Assembly (NCBI GenBank): GCA_019637635.1
Contig: JAHBVI010000001.1
Coordinates: 101,958 to 165,957, forward strand
Direction: 5' to 3'
DNA: 64,000 bases
Source: Anaerolineae bacterium
GTDB lineage: Bacteria; Chloroflexota; Anaerolineae; Promineifilales; Promineifilaceae
In this document: positions 34,028-42,175 of the stretch, in pieces
Layout of the letters: each line of letters opens with the position of its first letter
How positions within the stretch are numbered: position 1 is the first letter of the stretch
Made by a program: the position numbers and the translations under genes
Notes under the pieces: model-generated
The model's database searches: none
Seen by the model: only the letters and a program-made list of their open reading frames with translations
Told to the model about the DNA's origin: nothing

Positions 34028-34633
34028 ATGAATCATTTCACCACTTCCCGGCTGCCGGCCTGGGTGGGACTTCTGGTAATTGCCCTGTTTGTGGTGGGCT
34101 GTGTGAAGCCGGTGCCCACCGAAGAACTACCCCCCACCATCACCCCCGCGCCTACTCTGGAAATTCCCGTAGTCTTGCCTACGGCTCCGCCGCCAACCGT
34201 TGATCCTCTACAACCCACAGAGCCAACACCCGAAGGGGGAATCCCGCCGGTGACTGAAGAAGCCACACCAGCGCCTCAACCACCCACCACCAGCGACGGC
34301 CAAACTATCCATGTGGTAGCCCCTGGTGATACGCTGTTCGGCATCAGCCAGCGTTATGGCGTACCGATGGACCAGATCATGGCTGCCAACGGCATCACCG
34401 ATCCCAACAATCTGGTAGTGGGTACACAACTTGTCATTCCCGCGCCTGGTTCCGTAGCGCCGCCACCCCCCACCGGCACAGAACAGGTATACACCGTCAA
34501 GGCTGGTGATAACCTGTTCCGCATTGGTCTGAACTATGGCTGCACCGTAGACCAACTATCAGCCTACAATGGCATCCCCTACCCCTACACCATTTTTGTG
34601 GGCCAACAAATTCGCATCCCGCCTGATTGTTAA
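34028..34633 (+). CDS. LysM-domain lipoprotein
   Basis: 201 residues, ATG at 34028 after GAGGAGAACCC. A lipoprotein signal ends at VVGC (lipidated Cys near residue 25). A proline/threonine-rich linker (about 30-95) extends from the membrane, followed by two LysM domains (IHVVAPGDTLFGISQRYGVP near 97 and VYTVKAGDNLFRIGLNYGC near 155) that bind peptidoglycan or chitin-like glycans. It probably tethers to the cell wall. No enzyme domain is present. Confidence 0.88.
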   Translation: MNHFTTSRLPAWVGLLVIALFVVGCVKPVPTEELPPTITPAPTLEIPVVLPTAPPPTVDPLQPTEPTPEGGIPPVTEEATPAPQPPTTSDGQTIHVVAPGDTLFGISQRYGVPMDQIMAANGITDPNNLVVGTQLVIPAPGSVAPPPPTGTEQVYTVKAGDNLFRIGLNYGCTVDQLSAYNGIPYPYTIFVGQQIRIPPDC

Positions 34634-34637
34634 AGAG

Positions 34638-34676
34638 GTAATTGGGTAATTGGGTAATTACCCAATTACTCAATTA
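34638..34676. repeat. Inverted short-unit array, AATTGGGT flavour
   Basis: GTAATTGGGTAATTGGGTAA pairs with TTACCCAATTACTCAATTA. It ends 5 bases before the ATG of the Nudix gene. Confidence 0.8.
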
Positions 34677-34681
34677 TTTTC

Positions 34682-35215
34682 ATGCTCCCTCCTTCTTCTC
34701 ACATTGTCTGGCAAGGCGACTCCTGGTATGTGCGGGAGGATACGCGGCGGCTGCCGGATGGCACGGCCGTCACCCGCGGCATCATTGTCCATCCCGGTTC
34801 GGTGGTGCTGGTGCCGCTACGGCCGTCGCCCAATGGCCCGGAAATCCTCATGCTGCGCCAATACCGGCAGACGCTGGGCCAGACCATCCTGGAACTGCCC
34901 GCGGGCACGCGCCACTGGGACGAAGCCTGGCTGGATTGCGCCCAACGGGAACTGCGCGAGGAAACAGGCTTTCGCGCCGGACAGTTCATCTCGTTGGGTG
35001 AAATCTGGCCCGCCCCCGGCCTGACGGACGAGGTGATGCACATCTTCCTGGCCCAAGAGCTGACCCCCGACCCCCTGCCCGGCGACGTGGACGAAACCAT
35101 TGAAGTGACCCCCATGCTGCTGGCAGAACTGGTGACGATGGCCCAAGACGGCCGTTTGCAAGACGCAAAAAGTGTGGTGGCGGTGTGGCGCACGGCCGTG
35201 TATCTGGGAAGCTGA
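34682..35215 (+). CDS. Nudix hydrolase, ADP-ribose pyrophosphatase-like
   Basis: 177 residues. The Nudix box GTRHWDEAWLDCAQRELREE followed by TGF lies at about residues 78-100, preceded by LMLRQYRQTLGQTILELPAG, the arrangement of ADP-ribose/nucleoside-diphosphate-sugar pyrophosphatases (NudF type), with the downstream APGLTDEVMHIFLA. The ATG at 34682 follows a hairpin array closely and lacks a clear Shine-Dalgarno sequence. Confidence 0.8.
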   Translation: MLPPSSHIVWQGDSWYVREDTRRLPDGTAVTRGIIVHPGSVVLVPLRPSPNGPEILMLRQYRQTLGQTILELPAGTRHWDEAWLDCAQRELREETGFRAGQFISLGEIWPAPGLTDEVMHIFLAQELTPDPLPGDVDETIEVTPMLLAELVTMAQDGRLQDAKSVVAVWRTAVYLGS

Positions 35216-35248
35216 TCCGCGAAGGGCGCGAAGGGACGCGAAGAACAA
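35213..35248. repeat. Tandem GCGAAGG-type half-array
   Basis: Repeated CGCGAAGG units (CCGCGAAGGGCGCGAAGGGA, then CGCGAAGAA) between the Nudix and aminotransferase genes. The same text occurs in reverse at 33831-33870, where it is part of the glycosyltransferase N-terminal coding region. Confidence 0.6.
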
Positions 35249-35249
35249 T

Positions 35250-36428
35250 ATGAAAGAACTCTCTCACAAGTTACAAACTTTACCTGCCTCCATGACGCTG
35301 GCGGTGAACGACAAGGCGAAGGCGATGCAGGCGGCGGGGCTGGACGTAATCGCCCTGGCGGGTGGCGACCCGGATTTTGATACACCGGTACATATTGTGC
35401 AGGCCACGATTGATGCGCTGCGCGCCGGGCATACCCATTACCCCGCGCCCATGGTGGGCATCCCGGAGGCGCTGGCGGCGGTGGCGGCCAAGATGGAGCG
35501 GGAAAATGGCGTCCCGGTGCCTGACCCGCGCCACCAAATCATCCTGACGCCGGGTGGCAAGTGGGCGCTGTACCTGGGGTTGTGCGCGGTGCTGAATCCC
35601 GGCGACGAGGTGCTGATCTTAGAGCCGCATTGGGTCTCCTATCCACCGATGATTGCGCTGGCGGGGGGCACGGCCGTGCCCATCAGCCTGCCATCGGAGG
35701 ACAATTTTCGCGTCACGGCCGAGCAATTGCGCGCCAAATTATCCCCCCGCACCAAAGCCATCATGGTCAACAATCCCTGTAACCCCACCGGGCGTGTGTT
35801 GACAAAAGAGGAATTGGAGGCGATTGCGGCCGTAGCTCTGGAAGCCGACCTGTACGTGATTGCGGATGAGATATACGAGAAGTTGGTGTTTGACGGCCGT
35901 AGCCACCTCTCTATCGCCGCTCTCCCCCACATGGCCGAACGCACCCTCACCGTCAGCGGCCTGACCAAATCCTATGCCATGACCGGCTGGCGGATGGGCT
36001 GGCTGGTGGCTGCGCCGGAGATCATCCGGTTAGCCACGCGCATGAATGGGCAGACTGTCTCCTGCGCCGCCACCTTCACCATGTACGCCTGCATCGCCGC
36101 CCTGAACGGCCCGCAAGACAACATCGCTGCCATGTGTGCCTCTTACCAGCAGCGGCGCGACTTTATGGTGCAGGCGTTAAACGAAATTGAAGGGGTTGAA
36201 TGTCGCTCGATTGAAGGGGCGTTTTACCTCTTTCCCCGTTTTCCCCAATCCCGTCGCACCAGCCTGGAACTGGCCGACGCCCTGCTGGAGAAAGCGCAGA
36301 TCGCCAGTGTGCCCGGCAGCGCCTTCGGCCGCAGCGGCGAGGGCCACCTCCGCTTTGCCATCTCTACCGCCCAGGCTGACCTGGAACGCGCCGTAGAACG
36401 ACTGGCTAATGTGGCACGCGATCTCTAA
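35250..36428 (+). CDS. Class I/II pyridoxal-phosphate aminotransferase, aspartate-type
   Basis: 392 residues, ATG at 35250. Motifs: LAGGDPDFDTP near the N-terminus, PGGKWALYLGLCAVLNPGDE, MVNNPCNPTGRVL (Asn holding PLP), ADEIYEKLVFDG (Asp/Tyr) and the Schiff-base lysine in TVSGLTKSYAMTGWRMGW, followed by the substrate-carboxylate Arg near LRFAIST. Matches subgroup I-gamma aspartate/prephenate aminotransferases. A GCGAAGG-type repeat precedes the start. Confidence 0.9.
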   Translation: MKELSHKLQTLPASMTLAVNDKAKAMQAAGLDVIALAGGDPDFDTPVHIVQATIDALRAGHTHYPAPMVGIPEALAAVAAKMERENGVPVPDPRHQIILTPGGKWALYLGLCAVLNPGDEVLILEPHWVSYPPMIALAGGTAVPISLPSEDNFRVTAEQLRAKLSPRTKAIMVNNPCNPTGRVLTKEELEAIAAVALEADLYVIADEIYEKLVFDGRSHLSIAALPHMAERTLTVSGLTKSYAMTGWRMGWLVAAPEIIRLATRMNGQTVSCAATFTMYACIAALNGPQDNIAAMCASYQQRRDFMVQALNEIEGVECRSIEGAFYLFPRFPQSRRTSLELADALLEKAQIASVPGSAFGRSGEGHLRFAISTAQADLERAVERLANVARDL

Positions 36429-36477
36429 ACCAGCAATCACCCCCTCAGAGAGTATCTCGAAAGACCATTTTTTGTGC

Positions 36478-36541
36478 TGTCATGCCCGCGCAGGCGAGCA
36501 TCCACTCCTTTATGGATTCCCGCTTTTGCGGGAATGACAGG
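36478..36541. repeat. Dispersed inverted repeat, TGTCATGCCCGCG...CGGGAATGACA type
   Basis: Ends TGTCATGCCCGCGCAGGCG and TTTTGCGGGAATGACAGG are inverted, with TCCACTCCTTTATGGATTCC between. Elements of this wording (TCATTCCCGC...GCGGGAATGA) are common in many bacterial genomes. It lies between convergent genes. Confidence 0.7.
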
Positions 36542-36556
36542 CCGTAACAGGCGTTT

Positions 36557-37225
36557 TCAGGTGCTTTCTCCTCGCTCATAGTCAGGGTACAACTCGGTCA
36601 TGCAGTCGGGGCAGATGCCGTGGCTGAGAATGGCATCGGAATGGTCGCGGATGTAGGCCTCTACGGTGTGCCAGTAACCGTCATCGTCCCGTATTTTTTT
36701 GCAGTTGGCGCAAATGGGCAGCAAACCGCTCAGGGTTTTTATATTGTGTAACGCCTGCTGGAGTTCCTTATTTTGCGCCTGCAACTCCTGGTTTTTCTGC
36801 GCCAGTTCTTTCTGCAATTTGCCGATGGTGAGGTGGGTGTGGACGCGAGCCAGCGTCTCTTCGGTCTGGAATGGCTTGGTGATGTAATCCACGCCACCCA
36901 CGGCAAAAGCGCGCACAATGTCCATTTGTTCGTGCAGGGCGCTGATAAAAATGACGGGGATGTGGCGCGTGGTTTCATCAGCCTTCAACTGTTGGCACAC
37001 CTGGTAGCCATCCAATTCCGGCATGAGAATGTCTAACAAAATCACGTCAGGTGGGGCAATTTGGGCGGCGATGATGGCCATACGGCCGTTGGATACCGGC
37101 CGCACTTTGTATCCCCGTTCCACCAACATGCGTACCAACAGCCGCAAATTCTCCCGTACATCATCTACCACCAGAATTTCCGACCCGGCATGAATGGCGC
37201 GTGTGATGTCATTATGATCGTTCAT
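36557..37225 (-). CDS. Response regulator with a C-terminal four-cysteine motif
   Basis: 222 residues: REC domain (VVDDVRENLRLL, phospho-acceptor in DVILLDILMPELDGYQVC, YITKPF), a coiled coil (KLQKELAQKNQELQAQNKEL, about 140-160) and a C-terminal module LPICANCKKIRDDDGYWHTV followed by SHGICPDCMTELYP. The CxxC...CPDC pattern recurs at the end of many bacterial signalling proteins and probably binds a metal. No DNA-binding or enzymatic output is present. Confidence 0.87.
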   Translation of the reverse strand: MNDHNDITRAIHAGSEILVVDDVRENLRLLVRMLVERGYKVRPVSNGRMAIIAAQIAPPDVILLDILMPELDGYQVCQQLKADETTRHIPVIFISALHEQMDIVRAFAVGGVDYITKPFQTEETLARVHTHLTIGKLQKELAQKNQELQAQNKELQQALHNIKTLSGLLPICANCKKIRDDDGYWHTVEAYIRDHSDAILSHGICPDCMTELYPDYERGEST

Positions 37226-37352
37226 TTTGTTTCTTGTGTTGGCCGGGCAATCGTTTGATCGTGCAAGTCATTGGTCAACTGCTTGTGGGTTTCTTCCCAG
37301 GGTCAACTGTAAGATTATAAGAGATGTCAGGGGAATCTAAAAATGATGCACG

Positions 37353-37449
37353 TGGCACGGCCGTGCCATATAATCCGTAATCTGTAATCCGTAATCGGTA
37401 AACGGTAAGCCGTAAACCGATAACCGCTTACGGATAACCGATAACCGTC
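37353..37449. repeat. 16-bp palindrome and inverted short-unit array, TAATCCG flavour
   Basis: TGGCACGGCCGTGCCA (37353-37368) is a perfect palindrome centred on the ACGGCCGT octamer. The array that follows (37371-37449) runs GTAATCCGTAATCGGTAAAC into CCGATAACCGCTTACGGATA, so the arms can pair. A Shine-Dalgarno sequence CAGGAG follows for the UbiA gene. Confidence 0.75.
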
Positions 37450-37463
37450 TTCAGGAGATTTAC

Positions 37464-38333
37464 GTGCTAACTGCCTTACTCAAAACGATGCGACCCCGCC
37501 AATGGCCGAAAAACGGCTTTGTTTTTGTGGCCCTTTTTTTTGATGAAAAGCTGCTGAACCCGGTCTATCTGGGGCGCACGGTAGCCGCTTTTATCTTGCT
37601 TTGCCTTATGTCAAGTGCTGTTTATCTGATGAATGACCTGAGCGACATTGAAAGTGATCGGCAGCACCCAACCAAACGGCTACGGCCGTTGCCCGCCGGC
37701 CAACTTAGCCCCACCGTAGCTGCCCTCGCCGCTGTCATTTTTGCCGGGGGCAGCCTCATCGCCGGCTATTTCCTTTCGCCGTTATTTGCCCTCATTTTGC
37801 TCACCTATCTACTGAGCCAGGTTGCCTATACCTTCTGGCTGAAAAATGTGGTGCTGTTTGACGTACTCATTGTCGCCCTCGGTTTTGTGCTGCGCATTGC
37901 CTCCGGCGTGGCTGTCATTGAAGTGGAGCGATTCTCGCCCTGGCTCTACCTCTTTGGCGGCTTTTTGGCGCTCTTTCTGGTGCTGGGCAAACGGCGGCAT
38001 GAGCTGGTGCTGCTGGGCGAAGACGCCGACAAACACCGCAAAATCTTGCAAGAATACAATCTGGACCTCATTGACCGCATGTTGGGATTGGTCACCACCA
38101 GCGTCCTGGTTTTTTACAGCCTGTACACCTTTCTGGCCGAGGGGCTGCCCACCAACCACACCATGATGCTCACCATCCCCTTCCTGATGTACGGCATCTT
38201 CCGTTACATGTACCTGATCCACGTGCGCCACGAGGGTGGCGCCCCCGAAGACATCGCCCTGCGTGATCGGCCGTTGCAAGTGACGATTGCTCTATTTGCG
38301 TTAACCGTGTTTGTTGTGATCTATGTTTTTTGA
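37464..38333 (+). CDS. UbiA-family prenyltransferase, decaprenyl-phosphate phosphoribosyltransferase-like
   Basis: 289 residues from a GTG at 37464 after CAGGAGA. Nine hydrophobic helices; the first Mg-diphosphate motif is NDLSDIESDRQHPTKRLRPL (about 57-76), and a second acidic region lies near ADKHRKILQEYNLDLIDRM. The opening MRPRQWPKNGFVFVALFFD is typical of the DPPR synthase branch, which moves phosphoribose onto decaprenyl phosphate for arabinan or related lipid-linked sugars. It precedes mevalonate kinase, so both concern isoprenoid lipids. Confidence 0.85.
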   Translation: MLTALLKTMRPRQWPKNGFVFVALFFDEKLLNPVYLGRTVAAFILLCLMSSAVYLMNDLSDIESDRQHPTKRLRPLPAGQLSPTVAALAAVIFAGGSLIAGYFLSPLFALILLTYLLSQVAYTFWLKNVVLFDVLIVALGFVLRIASGVAVIEVERFSPWLYLFGGFLALFLVLGKRRHELVLLGEDADKHRKILQEYNLDLIDRMLGLVTTSVLVFYSLYTFLAEGLPTNHTMMLTIPFLMYGIFRYMYLIHVRHEGGAPEDIALRDRPLQVTIALFALTVFVVIYVF

Positions 38334-38404
38334 GATTAGGAGATTAAGAGATTGAGAGATTAACCTCGCTCCCAATCTCCCAATCTCCCAATCTCCCAAT
38401 CTCT
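38332..38404. repeat. Inverted short-unit array, GGAGATT/AATCTCC flavour
   Basis: GAGATTAGGAGATTAAGAGA and further units pair with CCAATCTCCCAATCTCCCAA and further units. It begins at the UbiA stop codon and ends 2 bases before the mevalonate kinase ATG. Confidence 0.82.
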
Positions 38405-38406
38405 TC

Positions 38407-39342
38407 ATGGCTACTGCCCCCGGCAAAATCATCCTCTTTGGCGAACATGCGGTTGTTTACGGCCGTCCGGCCATCGCCATTCCCCTCTCCCAACTGCGGG
38501 CAACGGCCGTCGTCGTCCCCGCCACCCAATCCGGTATCCGCCTTATCGCCCCTGACCTGGGCCAGGATGTGCTGCTGGCTGACGCCCCACCGGATGATCC
38601 CATTGCCGCCGTGATCCGGCAGGTGCAAACGGCCGTACCCCGGCCCACCTTGCCCGATATGACCATCACCGTCAGCAGCCAGATTCCCATTGCCAGCGGC
38701 CTGGGCAGCGGCGCGGCCATCACTGCCGCCGTTGTGCGCGCCCTGGCAGAATTTTTGGGGCTGGGCCATCAGGCCACGCCTGAATGGGTTTCGGCGCTGA
38801 CCTATGAAGTGGAGAAAATCCATCACGGTACACCCAGCGGTATTGATAACACCGTGGTTGCCTATGAAATGCCCGTCTACTTTGTGCGCCAGCAGCCACA
38901 AAATCACATTGAACCCTTTACCGTTGCCCGCCCGCTGCATCTGCTGGTGGCCGATACCGGCGTGCGCAGCAGTACCAAAATTGCCGTTGGCGACGTGCGC
39001 CGCCACTGGCAGGAAAACCCGGCAAAGTTTGAAGCCTTGTTTGATGGCTGCGGCCGTATCGCCGCCGCCGCCCGCGCCGCCATTGAAACCGGCGATGTGG
39101 CCGCCCTGGGGCCGCTGATGGTGGAAAACCATGCCCTGCTGCAAGAGATGACCGTTTCTTCGCCCGAACTCGACCGGCTGGTGACGGCCGCCCTGCAAGC
39201 CGGGGCATTGGGCGCTAAACTGAGCGGCGCCGGCCGGGGCGGGAATATGATCGCCCTGGTGACGCCGGAAACGGCAACGGCCGTGTGCCAATCCCTCCTC
39301 ACCGCCGGCGCTAAAAGTGTGCTGTCCACAACCCTGGCATGA
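38407..39342 (+). CDS. mvk: Mevalonate kinase
   Basis: 311 residues, GHMP kinase fold: motif 1 APGKIILFGEHAVVYGRPA (residues 4-22), motif 2 PIASGLGSGAAITAAVVRAL (about 97-116), TPSGIDNTVVAYE with the catalytic Asp, and motif 3 KLSGAGRGGNMIAL near the C-terminus. It phosphorylates mevalonate, the fourth step of the mevalonate route to isoprenoids used by some Chloroflexi instead of or besides the MEP route. No other pathway gene is in the window. The start codon directly follows a hairpin array, with no Shine-Dalgarno sequence. Confidence 0.9.
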   Translation: MATAPGKIILFGEHAVVYGRPAIAIPLSQLRATAVVVPATQSGIRLIAPDLGQDVLLADAPPDDPIAAVIRQVQTAVPRPTLPDMTITVSSQIPIASGLGSGAAITAAVVRALAEFLGLGHQATPEWVSALTYEVEKIHHGTPSGIDNTVVAYEMPVYFVRQQPQNHIEPFTVARPLHLLVADTGVRSSTKIAVGDVRRHWQENPAKFEALFDGCGRIAAAARAAIETGDVAALGPLMVENHALLQEMTVSSPELDRLVTAALQAGALGAKLSGAGRGGNMIALVTPETATAVCQSLLTAGAKSVLSTTLA

Positions 39343-39375
39343 CCCACAAGCGTGGCTTGTGATACAATTTGGCCA

Positions 39376-39444
39376 GGAGATTGGAGATCAGGAGATTAGA
39401 GATTGGAGATTAACACAAATCTCCAATCTCTAATCTCCAATCTC
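39376..39444. repeat. Inverted short-unit array, GGAGATT/AATCTCC flavour
   Basis: GGAGATTGGAGATCAGGAGA and further units pair with AATCTCCAATCTCTAATCTC and further units around TAACAC. It ends about 10 bases before the asp23 start. Confidence 0.82.
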
Positions 39445-39454
39445 AGTAAAAACT

Positions 39455-39814
39455 ATGACCGTACAACACGACACTTACGGAACAATAGATATTTCCACAA
39501 CGGCCGTGTCCACCATTGCCAACCAGGCCATCAACCAGTGTTATGGGGTAGTGGGCATGGCCGAAAAAAATGTGGCTACCGGCATTGCCAAGCTGCTATC
39601 GCGTGACAGCCGCCGGGGAATTGACATAACCTACCGCGATGGCGGCGTGGTCATTGACGTGTACGTCATCGTCGAATATGGCGTGCGCATTAAAACCGTC
39701 GCCGAGAGCATCCAACACACCGTCAAATTTCATCTGGAAAAAGCCCTCAGCCTGCCTGTGCATGAAGTGAATGTGTATGTGCAGGGGCTGAGGTTAAGCC
39801 GCGAAGAGACGTGA
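39455..39814 (+). CDS. Asp23/Gls24 family protein
   Basis: 119 residues. ISTTAVSTIANQAINQCYGVVGM, then VDVYVIVEYGVRIKTVAESIQ and LPVHEVNVYVQGLRL match the Asp23 (alkaline shock) family. In Firmicutes the homologue YloU is encoded directly before the fatty-acid kinase gene (yloV/fakA), as here apart from a small inserted DUF4160/DUF2442 pair. The role is probably envelope- or lipid-related and is not settled. Confidence 0.88.
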   Translation: MTVQHDTYGTIDISTTAVSTIANQAINQCYGVVGMAEKNVATGIAKLLSRDSRRGIDITYRDGGVVIDVYVIVEYGVRIKTVAESIQHTVKFHLEKALSLPVHEVNVYVQGLRLSREET

Positions 39815-39845
39815 TCCGTAGCCCGTAATCCGACGTCGGGTTACG
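39814..39845. repeat. Short inverted array, TAATCCG flavour
   Basis: GATCCGTAGCCCGTAATCCG and CGTCGGGTTACG. It starts at the last base of the asp23 stop codon. Confidence 0.6.
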
Positions 39846-39859
39846 AAAAACTGCTTACT

Positions 39860-40107
39860 ATGCCAACCGCTTTAAGAACTGGCCCGTATCGCATCTACTT
39901 CTATTCGTATGACTGTGGCGAACCTCGCCATATGCACGTGGATCGGAGAAATGGAGCGCCAAATTTTGGTTCGATCCCGATGTCGCCTTAGAAGAAAATC
40001 GCGGTTATAACCGCAAAGAGTTACGCGATATTGAGCGTGTTTTACGTGATAATCTGGAGAATCTGAGAAATGAATGGGATGCCTTCTGTACTGGTTTCAC
40101 TGGCTAG
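39860..40107 (+). pseudogene. DUF4160 gene with a one-base frameshift
   Basis: Frame 1 begins MPTALRTGPYRIYFYSYDCG and EPRHMHVDRRNGA, the start of DUF4160 proteins. At about 39958-39964 the reading must move forward one base short to continue AKFWFDPDVALEENRGYNRK and ELRDIERVLRDNLENLRNEW, ending at 40105-40107. One base appears to be missing. This could be a real inactivating mutation or a sequencing or assembly error. DUF4160 commonly pairs with DUF2442, and that gene follows and overlaps. The pair behaves like a small TA-like module of unproven activity. Confidence 0.7.
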
Positions 40108-40375
40108 AATTGTGAATGTGACAGTCAGCGATGATTCCTTATCCGTTGATCTTGAAGACGGCCGTAGTGTAACCGTGCCCATTGGTTGGTATCCCCGTCT
40201 GGCCTATGCCACGCCTGCCGAACGCGCTTATTTTGAAATTAGCGGCGCTGGCTATGGCATCCACTGGCCTGATCTTGATGAGGATATTGGGGTGGAAGGT
40301 CTATTGATCGGCAAAAAATCAACCGAAAACCCTGCTTCATTTGCCCGTTGGTTGCAACAACGTAATAAGAACTGA
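40070..40375 (+). CDS. DUF2442 protein
   Basis: 101 residues, ATG at 40070 (a second ATG at 40079 is possible). IVNVTVSDDSLSVDLEDGRS, VTVPIGWYPRLAYATPAERA and GYGIHWPDLDEDIGVEGLLI are textbook DUF2442. It overlaps the end of the frameshifted DUF4160 gene, its usual partner. The two lie between asp23 and fakA, which are adjacent in other bacteria. Confidence 0.85.
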   Translation: MNGMPSVLVSLARIVNVTVSDDSLSVDLEDGRSVTVPIGWYPRLAYATPAERAYFEISGAGYGIHWPDLDEDIGVEGLLIGKKSTENPASFARWLQQRNKN

Positions 40376-40415
40376 TAACCAATTACCATTTAGAAGAGAG
40401 AGGAAGAAAACCCAC

Positions 40416-42104
40416 GTGACCCAACCCACAACGGCCGAGACGACGGCCGTGCCCGAAAAATGGCTGCATTGTAACGGCCAACAATACAAAAAAATGGCGC
40501 GCGCCGGTCTTATCTGGCTGGAACAAAATCACCAATACGTCAATTCACTGAACGTCTTCCCTGTGCCCGATGGCGATACGGGCACCAACATGCTGCTGAC
40601 CATGCGTTCGGCTTACGGCCGTGTCCAGGACAAAGACGACACCCACGTGGGCAAAATGGCCGACACCCTGGCCCAGGGTGCGCTGATGGGCGCGCGTGGC
40701 AATTCCGGCGTCATCCTCAGCCAGATATGGCGCGGTCTGGCGCGCGGCCTGAAAGACAAAGAAACGTTCGACGCTCAAGACCTGGCGGCGGCCCTGCAAA
40801 CAGCCGCCGACACCGCTTACGGCGGCGTCATGCGCCCGGTGGAAGGCACCATCCTTACCGTCATCCGCGAAGGGGCTACCGAAGCAACCGACGCCGCCAG
40901 CAAAAGCCTTGACCTGCGCTTTGTGTTGGAGCGCACCCTGGGGCGGTGCAAACAGGCGCTGGAACGTACCCCCGACCTGCTGCCCATCCTTAAACAAGCC
41001 GGTGTGGTAGATTCCGGCGGGCAAGGGCTGGTGTATGTGTTGGAAGGGATGCTGCGTTATGTCAATGGGCAGATGGGCAGCCTGGATGAAGCAGCCAGAG
41101 CCGTAGCCCCGGCACTGCACACCATCACCGCCCAGGAACTGGCCATGCCCGAAGGCGGCCATCTGGAAAACCCCTACGATGTGCAGTTCATCCTCATGGG
41201 TCAAAATCTCAACGTGGCTGAAGTACGCGCTCGTATAGACGCCATGGGCGACTCCACCGTCGTTGTCGGCGACGAGACCACCATCAAAGTCCACATCCAC
41301 GTCAAAGACCCCGGTGAACCCATCTCCTACGGCATCAGCCTGGGGAAGATAACGGACGTGGTGGTGGAAAATATGCAGTTGCAGATGGAAGAGATTGTGC
41401 ATGGCGGTGGGCAGGTGGTTGAAGCGCCATCCCCCGCCATCGAGCCAGGGCAAATTGGCGTGGTGGCGGTGGCAGCGGGCAGCGGGCTGGCGAACATTTT
41501 CCGCAGCCTGGGCGCGGCCTTTGTGGTCAATGGCGGGCAGACCAACAACCCCAGCACCGAGGAAATTTTCCAGGCCATTCAGGAAGTGCCAACGGACAAA
41601 ATTATCATCCTGCCCAACAACAAAAACATTATCCTGGCGGCCGAAGCGGCGCGAGATTTAAGCCCCAAAGAGGTAGCGGTCGCGCCCACCCTGACCGCGC
41701 CACAGGGGTTCAGCGCCATGCTGGCCTATGACCCGGACGGCGATTTGCAGGAAACGGCCGTCGCCATGACTACCAGCGCCCGCGAGGTAGCCACCGGTGA
41801 AATCACCCGCGCCACCCGTTCCGTGAGCCTGGATGGAATTGAGGTGAAGGACGGCGAGATGATTGGGTTGGTGAACGGCCGTCTTTGCGCCTCCGGCCCG
41901 GAGATCACCCAGGTTCTTCAAGATGTGCTGCAAAAAATGGAATTGGATGACCGGGAACTGCTCTCCCTCTACTTTGGCGCCGACGTCACCGCCGCCGATG
42001 CCGCCACCATCGCCGCCCAAATCGAAGAGAGCTACCCGGACATCGAAGTGGAAATCCTGCCCGGCGGCCAGCCGCATTATTACTATATTTTAGGAGCAGA
42101 ATAG
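40416..42104 (+). CDS. fakA: DAK2-domain protein, fatty-acid kinase catalytic subunit FakA/YloV
   Basis: 562 residues from the GTG at 40416 behind AGAGAGAGGAAG. The DhaL-like N-terminal kinase domain has NVFPVPDGDTGTNMLLTMRS (Mg/ATP aspartates) and GALMGARGNSGVILSQIWRG, with a hydrophobic middle domain and a C-terminal half carrying the PNNKNIILAAEAA pattern of YloV. FakA phosphorylates fatty acids presented by a DegV-type FakB protein, and a degV gene follows directly. The residues ahead of KWLHCNGQQYKKM are a variable tail with two ACGGCCG-derived ETTAVP segments. Confidence 0.9.
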   Translation: MTQPTTAETTAVPEKWLHCNGQQYKKMARAGLIWLEQNHQYVNSLNVFPVPDGDTGTNMLLTMRSAYGRVQDKDDTHVGKMADTLAQGALMGARGNSGVILSQIWRGLARGLKDKETFDAQDLAAALQTAADTAYGGVMRPVEGTILTVIREGATEATDAASKSLDLRFVLERTLGRCKQALERTPDLLPILKQAGVVDSGGQGLVYVLEGMLRYVNGQMGSLDEAARAVAPALHTITAQELAMPEGGHLENPYDVQFILMGQNLNVAEVRARIDAMGDSTVVVGDETTIKVHIHVKDPGEPISYGISLGKITDVVVENMQLQMEEIVHGGGQVVEAPSPAIEPGQIGVVAVAAGSGLANIFRSLGAAFVVNGGQTNNPSTEEIFQAIQEVPTDKIIILPNNKNIILAAEAARDLSPKEVAVAPTLTAPQGFSAMLAYDPDGDLQETAVAMTTSAREVATGEITRATRSVSLDGIEVKDGEMIGLVNGRLCASGPEITQVLQDVLQKMELDDRELLSLYFGADVTAADAATIAAQIEESYPDIEVEILPGGQPHYYYILGAE

Positions 42105-42105
42105 G

Positions 42106-42165
42106 ATCAAAGATTGCGCAGATTACACAGATTTTTCCATCTGCGAAATCTGCGCAATCTTTGAT
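42106..42165. repeat. 19-bp perfect inverted repeat between fakA and degV
   Basis: ATCAAAGATTGCGCAGATT (42106-42124) is the exact complement of AATCTGCGCAATCTTTGAT (42147-42165). It begins 2 bases after the fakA stop codon and ends 10 bases before the degV ATG. Confidence 0.85.
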
Positions 42166-42175
42166 AACTCCGTTT

